From the NCBI GenBank assembly GCA_051955985.1, contig JBQCGD010000079.1, positions 15,360-79,359 of the forward strand: 64,000 nt of DNA, given 5' to 3'. Below, piece by piece: positions 1 through 8,465 of this stretch. The DNA comes from DATKPA01 sp051955985 (GTDB lineage Bacteria > Planctomycetota > Phycisphaerae > WQYP01). The translations under genes were made by a program, and so were the position numbers. Numbering within the stretch: the first letter of the stretch is position 1; every line of letters begins with the position of its first letter. The notes under the pieces were generated by a model. That model searched no databases and was not told the DNA's origin. It saw nothing but the letters and a program-made list of their open reading frames with translations.

Positions 1-891
1 GGCGTCGCGGCGCTGCCGCTCGGTCGCCTCTTCGTAGCGCGGCAGGCCGAGGGATTTTTTCGTCAGTTGCGTGAGGTGCGGGGCGAGGATCACGCAGCCG
101 GTGTGGCCGGTCCAGTGCTCGACATCGAGGCCCGCGTCGTTTTTCGGCAGGAAGGGGTCGCCCGCATTGCCGAAGATGGATTCGACGAAATCGAGGTTGG
201 ACACGAAGGCGCCGGGCGCGAAGAAGCGGATTTCCATCGACTTCTCGGGGCAGACGCCGGGGACTTCCGGGCAGACGATTGGCCGCAGGAGCAGGGTGAC
301 GAAGGTCTCCGCGGGGGTGGGCTGGTTGGCGGTGAAGGGGAGTCGGAGGTTGTCGCGGGGCGGGTTCATGGCGGCCTGGAAGAGCGCGGCAAAGACGGCC
401 TTGGGCACGGCGCGCTTGTCGCCGGGAATCGGCAGTCCGCCCTCGGTGACGTGGAAGGTTCCCTGGGTGGTGCGGCGGTCGTTTTTCGGGTTGTGCAGGA
501 CGCCGTTCTTGGCGCGATAGCTGGTGAGATAGTCGTTGGAAAATTCGTTGCCGACGGCCGGGAGGGAGAGTTCCCGCGCAATGCCGTGGCGTGAAAGGAT
601 GAGGGTGCGCGGCGGGAGGCGGAGCGGCTGGGGGAGCTTGAGTTCGGCGAAGTGGGAAGCGAGAAAGGCCTCGACGCGACGGTCGAGGGGGCAGCGATAA
701 TCGGAAAGGAGTCGCTGCTGCTCGGCATGGGATTCGAGAAATCCGCGGGAGATGTCGGTGATGGAGGCGGCGGCGAAATCGGCCGGCACCGGAAGGCCGT
801 TGCCCATCAGCAGCAGATTCACATGGCGGGTGCGATCCGGAAACGCGGAAGTGGGGAGACCGAGGGCAGAGAGTGGGTCGATTGTGGGCAT
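1..891 (-). CDS. PPi-type phosphoenolpyruvate carboxykinase-like protein, N-terminal part (cut by window edge)
   Basis: The reading frame is open from an ATG at 891 to the window edge (297 codons, no stop), and AAGG lies about 9 nt upstream of the ATG. Visible conserved blocks include a VLHNPKNDRRTTQGTFH-like stretch, EKSMEIRFF, SNLDFVESIFGNAGDP and WTGHTGCVILAPHLT. From memory these match the N-terminal third of the large (about 1100 aa) pyrophosphate-dependent PEP carboxykinases described from Propionibacterium and Entamoeba. Those enzymes interconvert PEP, CO2 and Pi with oxaloacetate and PPi. The catalytic region is outside the window, so activity is inferred. The alternative is a related conserved protein of unknown function. 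No neighbour is obviously linked to it. Confidence 0.6.
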   Translation of the reverse strand, partial: MPTIDPLSALGLPTSAFPDRTRHVNLLLMGNGLPVPADFAAASITDISRGFLESHAEQQRLLSDYRCPLDRRVEAFLASHFAELKLPQPLRLPPRTLILSRHGIARELSLPAVGNEFSNDYLTSYRAKNGVLHNPKNDRRTTQGTFHVTEGGLPIPGDKRAVPKAVFAALFQAAMNPPRDNLRLPFTANQPTPAETFVTLLLRPIVCPEVPGVCPEKSMEIRFFAPGAFVSNLDFVESIFGNAGDPFLPKNDAGLDVEHWTGHTGCVILAPHLTQLTKKSLGLPRYEEATERQRRDA

Positions 892-1030
892 ACAGCACCG
901 CCTTTCGAGGTGATCGAAAATACCTCCGCTTTTGGCCGAGGGCTCGTTCAAACAAACTGTTCCGCGTGTATCGATTGTTGTGGTTCGGGGGAGGCGTGTC
1001 AATGCCGCATTGCGGCAAGTTCGCTGCGCA

Positions 1031-1669
1031 TCAGGCACGGGGTTCCCGCAGGATCTTAATGAGATAATAAATAAGCTGCCCGATGGCCAGGATGAAGCAG
1101 ACCTGGAAGATCAACTGGAAAACGACCTGGCCCGGGGGCCCCGCCGCCCGGCCGCCGATGAGGAACCCCTGCACCAGCACGGAGACGACGCCGAGAAGGA
1201 GCAGGAGTTCATGGAGGGAGGCCAGCACCAGCGCCACGACTGCGGAAACGAAGCCGCCCTTGCGGATCCGGATGCCGCAGATCAGGTAGACCGTTGCGAT
1301 CAGGACGCCGAAGAGGCCGAAAACGATCAATACCGTTGCGAGAATCGGCGCGGGGGCGCCCGGCGGCAGCGCCTTGGGGGCGGCAAAGACCGCAACGCCG
1401 GCGCAGGCGATGCATCCCACGCCGAGGTAGCCCAGGCCGCTCAAGACAAAGAGGATCACGGACGCGCGTTTGCGGTTCCGCGATATCTCGGCGCCGCCGG
1501 GGAAGTAATCGGGTGCAATCGCCGGGACCGCCGCCACCGGCTGCACGACGCCGGGCGTCGGCACGGTGAAGGGGTTGCCGCAGGTTTCGCAGGAGAAGGT
1601 CTGGCCGGCGTATTGCTCGTCAACGGGATAAACGCGTTTGCAGTGTGGGCAGACTGCATTGATGACCAT
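1031..1669 (-). CDS. Membrane protein with N-terminal zinc ribbon
   Basis: This 212-aa protein starts with a CPHC...CETC zinc ribbon (residues about 7-31, resembling MJ0042-type ribbons). A short Pro/Val-rich linker follows, then about four hydrophobic segments (roughly residues 70-95, 105-130, 135-160 and 180-205). The C-terminus is short and basic. Proteins that put a small CxxC ribbon in front of several membrane helices are common in planctomycetes and usually lack an assigned role. It lies on the same strand as the GHMP kinase upstream (51-bp gap), so the two may be co-transcribed. The function is unknown. Confidence 0.75.
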   Translation of the reverse strand: MVINAVCPHCKRVYPVDEQYAGQTFSCETCGNPFTVPTPGVVQPVAAVPAIAPDYFPGGAEISRNRKRASVILFVLSGLGYLGVGCIACAGVAVFAAPKALPPGAPAPILATVLIVFGLFGVLIATVYLICGIRIRKGGFVSAVVALVLASLHELLLLLGVVSVLVQGFLIGGRAAGPPGQVVFQLIFQVCFILAIGQLIYYLIKILREPRA

Positions 1670-1720
1670 GTGGGTCCTCGCAAGCGGCGGTGTCTTGAGT
1701 TCGAAAGGACAGGTGACGAA

Positions 1721-3190
1721 TTACAACGTGCCCAGCGGAATTTTGAAAGTGCCCGTGTCGACGGCGCCGGCGGAGGAGCCGGTGACGAGGTCGGCTTTTC
1801 GCCCCGTGCGTTTTTCATAGTCGGTGCAGATCTCGGCGAGCGCGGCCCGCGCGGCGTCGGTCGCATCGGCAAGGACCGCGACCGTGCCGCCATCCCCCCC
1901 ACCGGTGATCTTTGCGCCATAAAAGCCCTGCGCCGGCCCACGCTGCATGACGAGTTCGACGAGGAGATCCGTCTGCGGCGAGCCGAGGCGCGCGTTGGCG
2001 GAATAGGAGGCGTGCGATTCGAGCATCAGGGCGCCGGCCCGATTGGCGAGCTGGCGGCGCATTTCCGGATCGGCCGCCCCTGCGAACTCGCCGATGAGTG
2101 CCGCGAAGGACTGCACCCGCTGGTTCTCGAGCACGTGGTGCGCCGCAGCCCCGCGGGGAAAGTAGGTTTCCTCCGGGTGCACGGTCGTGACGCGGTCGGA
2201 AGCGATGCCGAACGTGTCGAGAAATTCCCGCCCGGTGATCTGCTCGGGAAGCACGGGCCGGAAGTATTTGCTGAAGTGCGCGGGCGAAATGTTCGCGAGG
2301 TATCCGCGCGTGGGATCTTTTTTGACGCCGAGATCGGCGTACATCCGTGCGATCATTTCGTGCGCGATGAACGCCGACAGCCGGGCGCGGCGATACGCGG
2401 CGCCGCCGACCGAATGCTTCACCCCGGAGGCGATCCCGGCGAACATCAGCCCCGCAGGAATGGCGGCGAAGCCTTCGACCTGGTGGGGCTGGCAACGCAG
2501 AAGCAGAAGCTGGTCGCGCCGACCCACCATGGCGGTGACCTGGTCCATGACGCCGCAGGGGCCGCCGGCGATCTGCTGCTCGACCTTCTGCGCCAGCACC
2601 GCGATCTCGAGGGGCTCGAGGATGAGGTGATACGCATCCGTGAGCGCGGTGATCGCCGCACAGGTGATCGCCGCCGAGGAGGCAAGGCCCGCGCCGATGG
2701 GCACGGTGGAATAGCAGATGATGTTCGCCCCGGCGGCGCGGCGTGTCAGCTTCTTGTGCTTGGCGAGCACGGGAAATGCGCCGGCAAAGTACGCCGCCCA
2801 GCGCCGCGGGCCGTCAAAGAGTTTCTGCAGCGTTTCCACGGGCAGCAGGGACGCGGTGCCGTAGAAATCGTCCATGGAGAGTTCGACATGGCGCGCTTCA
2901 AGCTGGTCGCCGTTGGTGTCGTTGAAGGTGTGGATGACGATGCGGTGATCGTCGCGCCGCTGCACGGCGACCGCGGCGGCGAGATCGATCGGCAGTTCAC
3001 AGACCAGGCTGCCGGTGTAATCGGCGATGCCGCCCATCACATCGAGCCGGCCGGGCGCGCGGGCGACGCTGATGTCCTTGTGAGTTTTGGTTGCCGGCGT
3101 GAGGATCGGCGGCTGGACGGATTTGAGCCGGGCGAGAAGTTCAGGAATCGGACTGGCGAGCTGGATCGAAGAGATGGGGGCGGAAGGCAC
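1721..3190 (-). CDS. GHMP-family sugar kinase, L-arabinokinase/galactokinase-like
   Basis: This 489-aa protein has all three GHMP kinase motifs: APGRLDVMGG (residues about 45-54), the ATP-binding GAGLASSAA loop near residue 180, and GGGDGGTVAVL near residue 440. The phrase RLDVMGGIADYTGSL replaces the galactose-binding GEHTDY pattern of classical galactokinases. It closely resembles the kinase half of plant ARA1 L-arabinokinase. CGVMDQVTA and KHSVGGAAYRRAR also fit that subgroup. The predicted reaction is ATP-dependent anomeric phosphorylation of a sugar such as L-arabinose or galactose; the substrate is inferred. The gene is followed by the zinc-ribbon membrane protein on the same strand. 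Confidence 0.8.
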   Translation of the reverse strand: MPSAPISSIQLASPIPELLARLKSVQPPILTPATKTHKDISVARAPGRLDVMGGIADYTGSLVCELPIDLAAAVAVQRRDDHRIVIHTFNDTNGDQLEARHVELSMDDFYGTASLLPVETLQKLFDGPRRWAAYFAGAFPVLAKHKKLTRRAAGANIICYSTVPIGAGLASSAAITCAAITALTDAYHLILEPLEIAVLAQKVEQQIAGGPCGVMDQVTAMVGRRDQLLLLRCQPHQVEGFAAIPAGLMFAGIASGVKHSVGGAAYRRARLSAFIAHEMIARMYADLGVKKDPTRGYLANISPAHFSKYFRPVLPEQITGREFLDTFGIASDRVTTVHPEETYFPRGAAAHHVLENQRVQSFAALIGEFAGAADPEMRRQLANRAGALMLESHASYSANARLGSPQTDLLVELVMQRGPAQGFYGAKITGGGDGGTVAVLADATDAARAALAEICTDYEKRTGRKADLVTGSSAGAVDTGTFKIPLGTL

Positions 3191-3294
3191 GAGTGCACTC
3201 CAATGACGGGCTCCGGACGGGCACTAGTGTAGCCGACGGCGTCACCGGCTGCGACAGGGGCGTTATTCTCAGAAATAAGAAGCGCAGAGAGGGA

Positions 3295-4560
3295 TTACAG
3301 CTCCAGATCCAGGGTGCTGAAGAAGCGGTCGAAGAAGCGCCAGGAGAGGGGCCGGTGCTTCCACGCCTCGTAGGTCATCAGGCGCGACTTGGCCTTGTCG
3401 TCCTGGAAGATCTTCGACTGCTGTGCCGCGAAGAGGGCGTCGTGGACGTTGAGGTTCGCCTCGTCGTTGAGGCGGAACGAGCGGTCGTCCATGTTCGAGG
3501 ACCCAATGGAGGCCCACAGGTCATCCACCACGAGCAGTTTGCAGTGGATCATCGTCGGCTGGTACTCATAGATCTTCACCCCGGCCTGCAGCATGTGCCC
3601 CCAGGAGGCGCGGGAGGCCTGCCGCACGAATTGCTTGTCGATGTGCGGCCCGGGCACGATGATTTCCACATCCACGCCGCGTTTTGCAGCTTTCTCCAGC
3701 GCGTCGCGCACGAGTCCGTCGGGCACAAAATAGGCGCTTTCGATGCGCACGCTCTTCTGCGCGTGGGCGAGGAACATGAGCATCAGCAGTTGCATGCTCT
3801 CCGCTCCGCCCGTGGGCGAGCTCTTGAACATCTGCGTGTCGACATCGCCGGCGGGCTTGAGCTTCGGGAAATATTCGTCACCTTCCAGCACCACGCCGGT
3901 CGTCTGCATCCAGTTGTCCGCGAACGCCGCCTGCACCTGGGCGACGCCGGGGCCATCGATGCGGTAGTGATTATCGCGCCAGTGTTTCGGGTCCTGGGCA
4001 TGGCCGGACCAGAGATCCGCGATGCCGACGCCGCCGGTGAATCCCACGGTGCCATCGACCACCATCAGTTTGCGATGCGTTCGGTGATCAATTTCCTGGT
4101 AGGTGTAGATGTCGTACACGTGGAACGCGTGGAACTTGTGCACCTCCACGCCGGAATTCTTCATCTCGTCAAAGTACGACTTGCTCAGGCGGGAGCCGCC
4201 GATGCCGTCGATCAAGACCTTCACCTTCACCCCCGCGCGGGCCCGCTCCGCAAGCGCTTCGGTAAACGCCCGCCCGATCTTTCCATCCCAGTAGATGTAG
4301 GTCTCAAACGTGATGGATCGCTTCGCGTGGTGGATTGCCTCCAGCATTGCGGGGAAGATCTCGTCGCCGTTGCGGTAGGTCGTGATGCGGTTCCCCGAAA
4401 CGATGGCGGGTCCGAGCAGGTCGCCGATGTCGCGTTCGAATTGCGGGGTATTCACGCCATAGCTGGAATCAATTTTGTAATGGATCGGTCGAGTCAGCGT
4501 GCAGCCGCCGATCAGGAACAACCCAGCGACCGCCACGACCATGCTGCGCCATCTGCTCAT
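3295..4560 (-). CDS. Phospholipase D / cardiolipin synthase-like lipoprotein
   Basis: The start was placed at 4560 rather than at further upstream ATGs because GAGGAG lies 4 nt before it and the product then opens with a lipoprotein signal (LIGGC, Cys20). The mature 421-aa protein has two HKD phospholipase D motifs: H162-x-K164-x4-D169 (HRKLMVVD) and a second HCKLLVVD near residue 345. Spacing and length fit the ClsA/ClsB superfamily, which joins two phosphatidylglycerols into cardiolipin or exchanges phospholipid headgroups. Anchoring by a lipid rather than two N-terminal helices is unusual for a housekeeping cardiolipin synthase, so another PLD-type transferase or hydrolase remains possible. 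Confidence 0.85.
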   Translation of the reverse strand: MSRWRSMVVAVAGLFLIGGCTLTRPIHYKIDSSYGVNTPQFERDIGDLLGPAIVSGNRITTYRNGDEIFPAMLEAIHHAKRSITFETYIYWDGKIGRAFTEALAERARAGVKVKVLIDGIGGSRLSKSYFDEMKNSGVEVHKFHAFHVYDIYTYQEIDHRTHRKLMVVDGTVGFTGGVGIADLWSGHAQDPKHWRDNHYRIDGPGVAQVQAAFADNWMQTTGVVLEGDEYFPKLKPAGDVDTQMFKSSPTGGAESMQLLMLMFLAHAQKSVRIESAYFVPDGLVRDALEKAAKRGVDVEIIVPGPHIDKQFVRQASRASWGHMLQAGVKIYEYQPTMIHCKLLVVDDLWASIGSSNMDDRSFRLNDEANLNVHDALFAAQQSKIFQDDKAKSRLMTYEAWKHRPLSWRFFDRFFSTLDLEL

Positions 4561-4977
4561 GAAGCTCCTCGCATCCGGCGCGGGAATCGCGCCGCCCCCA
4601 CGGATACGATTTTCGCAGCCGTCACGGATTGCCGGATTTTGCAGTTGCGCGCAAGGGACGCCCGCGGTTGTGGGAACCGCGGGCGTTTGGGAAGGGTGGA
4701 AGGATCGGAACGGCCAAGGCCGTCGGAAGCCCCGCCGCATGGCCGGAGAAGCTTCGGTCACACAGGTATGCCGCACGGCCAGGATTTTATTCGCCCGTAC
4801 CCGATGATTTGTCGGCGGGCGGTCCGGCTCTTCACCGATCCCGTCGCCTATCTCTCATAATTTATGCGGCATTTCCACCTCCCGGCCACGCAGTTTTTTC
4901 TTGCTCCTGCCCCTCCCGCAGGAGTATAAAAAAGGTGCGCCGTATCAACGAAAAATCCGGGAAATGTAAGGGATGCC
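4561..4977. other. Intergenic region between divergent genes
   Basis: This 417-bp stretch separates the divergent phospholipase-D gene and the 4978 cassette, so promoters for both should lie here. I see no convincing coding sequence. It contains one strong hairpin (4659-4685). No close match to a sigma-70 promoter is obvious. Confidence 0.5.
4659..4685. repeat. Perfect 11-bp inverted repeat (hairpin)
   Basis: The arms 4659-4669 and 4675-4685 (CGCCCGCGGTT / AACCGCGGGCG) are perfectly complementary around a 5-nt loop. Only TTTGG follows on the plus strand, so it is a poor intrinsic terminator. It may be an operator or an interspersed palindrome. Confidence 0.5.
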
Positions 4978-5379
4978 ATGCCAAGTCCCCGGTCTGGAAA
5001 TCCCGCGCCCGTAGTCTCCCCAGCCGAGCCGACCCTTGCCCTCGATGCTGACGATGCCAGTCCCGGCGCCGTCGAACAGGTGAAGACCTACCAGCGCAGC
5101 AGGGGGAGCGGCAAGTACGGGGCGGTGCAGACGCAGCCCTACAAGCCGCCCGAAACCGAGCAACAAAAAGCAAAGAAAACCAGCTGGATCGAAATTGTCC
5201 TGATCGACAAATCGGAAAATCCAGTTCCCGGCGCCCATTACCAGATCAAACTTCCCGACGGCTCCGTGGCCGATGGCACCCTCGACTCGCATGGTTTTGC
5301 GAGGGTCGACGGCATCGATCCGGGCCAATGCAGGATCACGTTTCCGGAGTACGCGCCGAGTTCCTGGCAAAAGGCGTGA
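4978..5379 (+). CDS. Small carboxypeptidase-regulatory-like (Ig-fold) domain protein
   Basis: This 133-aa product has a disordered, Pro/Gln-rich first half and no signal peptide. The C-terminal module begins SWIEIVLIDKSENPVPG and continues through LPDGSVADGTLDSHGFARVDGIDPG. This is the pattern of a carboxypeptidase regulatory-like fold often found next to or within type VI secretion spike (VgrG) and peptidoglycan-binding genes. It opens a plus-strand cassette with the LysM-like protein at 5458, the metallophosphoesterase at 6226/6925 and the secreted protein at 8466. A role as an adaptor of an exported effector is inference from family context. No secretion genes are in the window. Confidence 0.65.
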   Translation: MPSPRSGNPAPVVSPAEPTLALDADDASPGAVEQVKTYQRSRGSGKYGAVQTQPYKPPETEQQKAKKTSWIEIVLIDKSENPVPGAHYQIKLPDGSVADGTLDSHGFARVDGIDPGQCRITFPEYAPSSWQKA

Positions 5380-5457
5380 CCATGTCCAGACGCGCACCTT
5401 GCTCTTGCCGCAGTCGCCGACTTCGGTTGGCCCCGCAGCTTTCACGGGAGGACGGTC

Positions 5458-6192
5458 ATGCCTGTTAGACCTCCCGAAGACGGCCAGTGCGTTGTCCACG
5501 ATGGGGAGTGGGTCGGCAGCATTGCGGTCCGCTATGGGTACGTCGAATGGAACCAGGACGTGTGGCAGCATGAGAAGAACAGCGACCTGCGCCAGCGCCG
5601 GGGCGACCCGCATGTTCTTGCCCCGGGCGATGTGCTGTACATCCCCCCTTTCGATCCGAAATACGAGCCGGGCGCCACGGAACAGCGTCACAAATTCCAG
5701 CTCAAGGTGCCCACCGAAGTCCTGCGCATTCGTTTTCTCCGCCCCGACGGCACACCTCTCAAAAACGAAGACTACCTGCTGAACATCGAAACAGGCGATG
5801 GCGGCGGCGTTTTCACCCAGCGCAATAAAAAAACCGACGGAAACGGTCTGCTCGAGGAAGCCATCCCCAGCAGCGCCCTCGCCGCCACCCTCAAGTTCAC
5901 CCGCCTCCACCAGGCCATCCAACTCCGCCTCGGGTATCTCTACCCCATGGATTTCAACGACAAGCCCAAGCTCATCCTCGGCACACAGCAACGCCTCAAG
6001 TGGCTCGGTTTCTACACCGCGGAGATCGAGCCCGACGAAGGGCCGGAACTCGAATCCGCCCTCCGCGCCTTTCAACAGTTCTGCAAAGACAACGCCGGCA
6101 AGGGCGATGACCGCATCAGCGACGCCGGCCCCGTTGATGGAACCCTCAGCCAGCAGACGCGCGACGCGCTCGTCAAGTTCTACGGTTCGTGA
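5458..6192 (+). CDS. LysM-like / peptidoglycan-binding-domain protein
   Basis: The start at 5458 has GGGAGG 6 nt upstream. The N-terminal 60 residues (GSIAVRYG...W...N.DLRQRRGDPHVLAPGDVLYIPP) match a divergent LysM module of the type found beside phage-tail-like and type VI genes. The middle section (residues about 80-160) looks like another Ig-like fold. The C-terminal 80 residues (LGTQQRLKWLGFY...LESALRAFQQFC...VDGTLSQQTRDALVKFYG) fit a peptidoglycan-binding-1 domain. There is no signal peptide, so export would need a dedicated machine. The gene lies 78 bp after the 4978 gene and 33 bp before the next, which suggests an operon. Confidence 0.75.
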   Translation: MPVRPPEDGQCVVHDGEWVGSIAVRYGYVEWNQDVWQHEKNSDLRQRRGDPHVLAPGDVLYIPPFDPKYEPGATEQRHKFQLKVPTEVLRIRFLRPDGTPLKNEDYLLNIETGDGGGVFTQRNKKTDGNGLLEEAIPSSALAATLKFTRLHQAIQLRLGYLYPMDFNDKPKLILGTQQRLKWLGFYTAEIEPDEGPELESALRAFQQFCKDNAGKGDDRISDAGPVDGTLSQQTRDALVKFYGS

Positions 6193-6225
6193 CAGATCGC
6201 TCTTCCCACCGGGAGCAGCTTTCTC

Positions 6226-6915
6226 ATGGCGGCCAAAAAGCCCAAACCCGCACGCATCATTCAGGTGGTCCTGAAGGACAGCCTCCGCGTCGATTGCGTT
6301 GCCGACCCGGATGTCACGGAGAGCGTCACCGTGGACATCGATTTCACCGGCAACCACTACACCTGGGCCCTCGAAAAGCTGATGAGCACGAGAAACGAGG
6401 CCCTTCCATTCAACTTCCCGTCGCAGGTCGCCGCCGCCGCCAATGCGCAGGACGATCCGAACCATCAGAACACCGTCGCGATCCAGTCGCCGGAGTTCAT
6501 CAAGATCGATTGCGGCTACTGGGGCAGTTACCTGAAGGACGGCAAGCGCTTCCCCTTCCGCGACTTCGGACTGGTCCAGGGCGACCGCGTCTGGCAGTGC
6601 CAGTTTGATCCCGCCAAGCCGCATGACAACCTCGACGACTACATTCCGAAGGGCGCCAGCCCCGTCCGCAAGTTCCTCGATGCCGTCAAGGCGAAAGGCT
6701 TCGGCGTCAAGATGGTGCAATACGCCGTGGCGCCCCCCTCTCCCGCCACCGATGGCCTCGATTTTTCGACGCTCTACGTGCTCCTCCCCGACCTCCATCT
6801 CCCGGAACGCTGGCCCGATGAACCCACAACCGCCTCGCGCCACAAGGACCCGGACGCGCGCGCGGCACTCCAGACCGAGCTGATTTGCTGCCAGCACGCC
6901 GTCGGCTGGAAATGA
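6226..6915 (+). CDS. Metallophosphoesterase, N-terminal segment (ends at an in-frame TGA)
   Basis: A GGGAG site lies 10 nt before the ATG. The 229-aa product has an N-terminal region of unknown fold, then YVLLPDLHLPERW near residue 185. That is the first metal-binding block (DxH) of calcineurin-like phosphoesterases. Translation stops at TGA 6913-6915. The next three codons and the ATG at 6925 are in the same frame, and the remaining metallophosphoesterase motifs all lie downstream. This segment therefore looks like the front of a 737-residue enzyme cut by one stop codon. It cannot be catalytic alone. See 6925-8439. Confidence 0.7.
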   Translation: MAAKKPKPARIIQVVLKDSLRVDCVADPDVTESVTVDIDFTGNHYTWALEKLMSTRNEALPFNFPSQVAAAANAQDDPNHQNTVAIQSPEFIKIDCGYWGSYLKDGKRFPFRDFGLVQGDRVWQCQFDPAKPHDNLDDYIPKGASPVRKFLDAVKAKGFGVKMVQYAVAPPSPATDGLDFSTLYVLLPDLHLPERWPDEPTTASRHKDPDARAALQTELICCQHAVGWK

Positions 6916-6924
6916 TTCGTCGAC

Positions 6925-8439
6925 ATGGACACGCCACGGCAGACGCAGATCCAGGAGTATCTTGAGGACCTCATCGACCACCAGGGCGCGAAGTCCTGGA
7001 CCACGGTGGTCAAACGCAAGATCCGGAAGGACCTGAGTTACACCTTTACCAGCAGCGAATTCCTCGCCGAGCTCGCCTTCGTTGACCGCCGCATCAAGGC
7101 CGCCTGCTGCTGGTTTTATCCCGAAGGGCTCCAGCAGGGCGATCGCATGACGGGCCCAAAACCTGGCGACCTGAAGCCCGCCGACCCTCTCGCCGGCGAT
7201 CCCGCTCCGGCCATCGACCTGGTCAATCTCCTCGCGATCATCCGCGACCTCCAGCAGGATACGCGGATCAAGGTCATCCAGCTCGGCGATCTCCTGGAAA
7301 TGTGGATCGGCCGGGAGTTTCTCTACCGCTTCTTCCCCACCTGCGACGCCCCTTTGGCGGGCAACGCGCCCAGGGCCCTGAATCTCGTCACTTCCGGAAA
7401 ACCGGTCGTCGGCGTTGACGACCGCCTGCAACTCCGCCGCGATGCCGGCTGGCGCGATCCCGCCTCCGCCGAGCCCACCGGCTTCAAACATTACGTCTTC
7501 GACCCCGCGGACAAATGGGAACTGCTCGAGCGCCACAAAACCGGCAATTACCTCGATCTTCCCCGTGCGCTCGACGGCCTGACTGCTGAGGAGTTCTACC
7601 AGGCAATCGGGAACCGGTACGAAACGCTCAAATACAACGCCTGCGTCTCTGCCAACGCTGCCGACCTCGAACAGGAAGGCCGCAACATCGTTCAACGGCT
7701 GCAATCCCTCCTCGGACAGCGTTTCTACAACTGCTACAACTTCTGCCTCCCTCTCCCCAAAAAGCCCACCGGCGCACTCACCGCCGCGAGCCTGAGCGCC
7801 TTCAAAGCCATCGACGGCGGCAATTTCATGCAAAGCTATCAGCGCACCGCCGAAGGCAGCATCTACAACGACGAACACGCCTGGAGCCTCAAAAATCATT
7901 GCGCCTGGGATTCCGACCACGACGCGGAGTTTTTCTTCAACCGCATGATCCTCGACCTCCTCAAAACCGTCGGGTTCATCAACATCCATGGGAACCATGA
8001 CGGCTACCGTTCCGATCCGCTCCTCAAGGAGGGCATCTCGGACGCGGCGTTCCAGGCCGAGGAAGTTCTCGACAAGCAGATCCTCGGTCACGCCGGCTTC
8101 TGGTGCGAACATGGCCATCGCTGGGACTCGTACAACCGCGATGGCCGCTTCTTCGGCGCCGGCATGACCAACCTTGTTTATTACCAGTTCGACAACATGT
8201 TGAAACTGGATGCGCGGAAATCCTGGCTCGTCGATCCCTCCGAACAGGCTGGCGAACAGCCCGGCGCCGCCCAATGGTTCCGCATGATCCACTTCCTGCC
8301 AAAGAACGAAAAAGGGCGATTCGTCGAAAAGTCCAATTTCGCCATCTATGCCAGCGGCCACACCCATGCCGCTGACCTTGTTCGTGTCCGTTTCATATCG
8401 ATCGGGGATTTTGAAGATCTCGTCGAAATGGAACCTTGA
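6925..8439 (+). CDS. Metallophosphoesterase, C-terminal segment
   Basis: This 504-aa frame holds the remaining calcineurin-like phosphoesterase motifs: GDLLEMW (GDxxE, near residue 117), IHGNHDG (GNHD, near 354), the CEHGHRWD histidine (near 395) and ASGHTHAAD (GHxH, near 483). The first DxH motif is missing here and sits in the preceding segment, in the same frame across one TGA. The ATG at 6925 has no convincing ribosome-binding site, so independent translation is doubtful unless coupled or by readthrough. The substrate is unknown. GDLLEMW resembles the LpxH-like subgroup, but the protein is much longer. Confidence 0.75.
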   Translation: MDTPRQTQIQEYLEDLIDHQGAKSWTTVVKRKIRKDLSYTFTSSEFLAELAFVDRRIKAACCWFYPEGLQQGDRMTGPKPGDLKPADPLAGDPAPAIDLVNLLAIIRDLQQDTRIKVIQLGDLLEMWIGREFLYRFFPTCDAPLAGNAPRALNLVTSGKPVVGVDDRLQLRRDAGWRDPASAEPTGFKHYVFDPADKWELLERHKTGNYLDLPRALDGLTAEEFYQAIGNRYETLKYNACVSANAADLEQEGRNIVQRLQSLLGQRFYNCYNFCLPLPKKPTGALTAASLSAFKAIDGGNFMQSYQRTAEGSIYNDEHAWSLKNHCAWDSDHDAEFFFNRMILDLLKTVGFINIHGNHDGYRSDPLLKEGISDAAFQAEEVLDKQILGHAGFWCEHGHRWDSYNRDGRFFGAGMTNLVYYQFDNMLKLDARKSWLVDPSEQAGEQPGAAQWFRMIHFLPKNEKGRFVEKSNFAIYASGHTHAADLVRVRFISIGDFEDLVEMEP

Positions 8440-8465
8440 GCCGGATGCCCATGGGCCGCTGAAGA

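Noticed and set aside
932..3232. 766-codon open frame on the plus strand
   Set aside because: It is antisense to the zinc-ribbon protein and GHMP kinase genes, which have clear motifs. The translated product is Arg/Gly/Asp-rich without any domain; it is an artefact of high GC.
6913..6915. TGA as a selenocysteine codon
   Set aside because: No selenocysteine is known at this position in metallophosphoesterases, no downstream SECIS-like hairpin was evident, and the residue lies between motifs rather than in an active site.
4945..8367. 1140-codon open frame on the minus strand
   Set aside because: It lies opposite the LysM and metallophosphoesterase genes, whose motifs are unmistakable. Its product has no recognisable domain.
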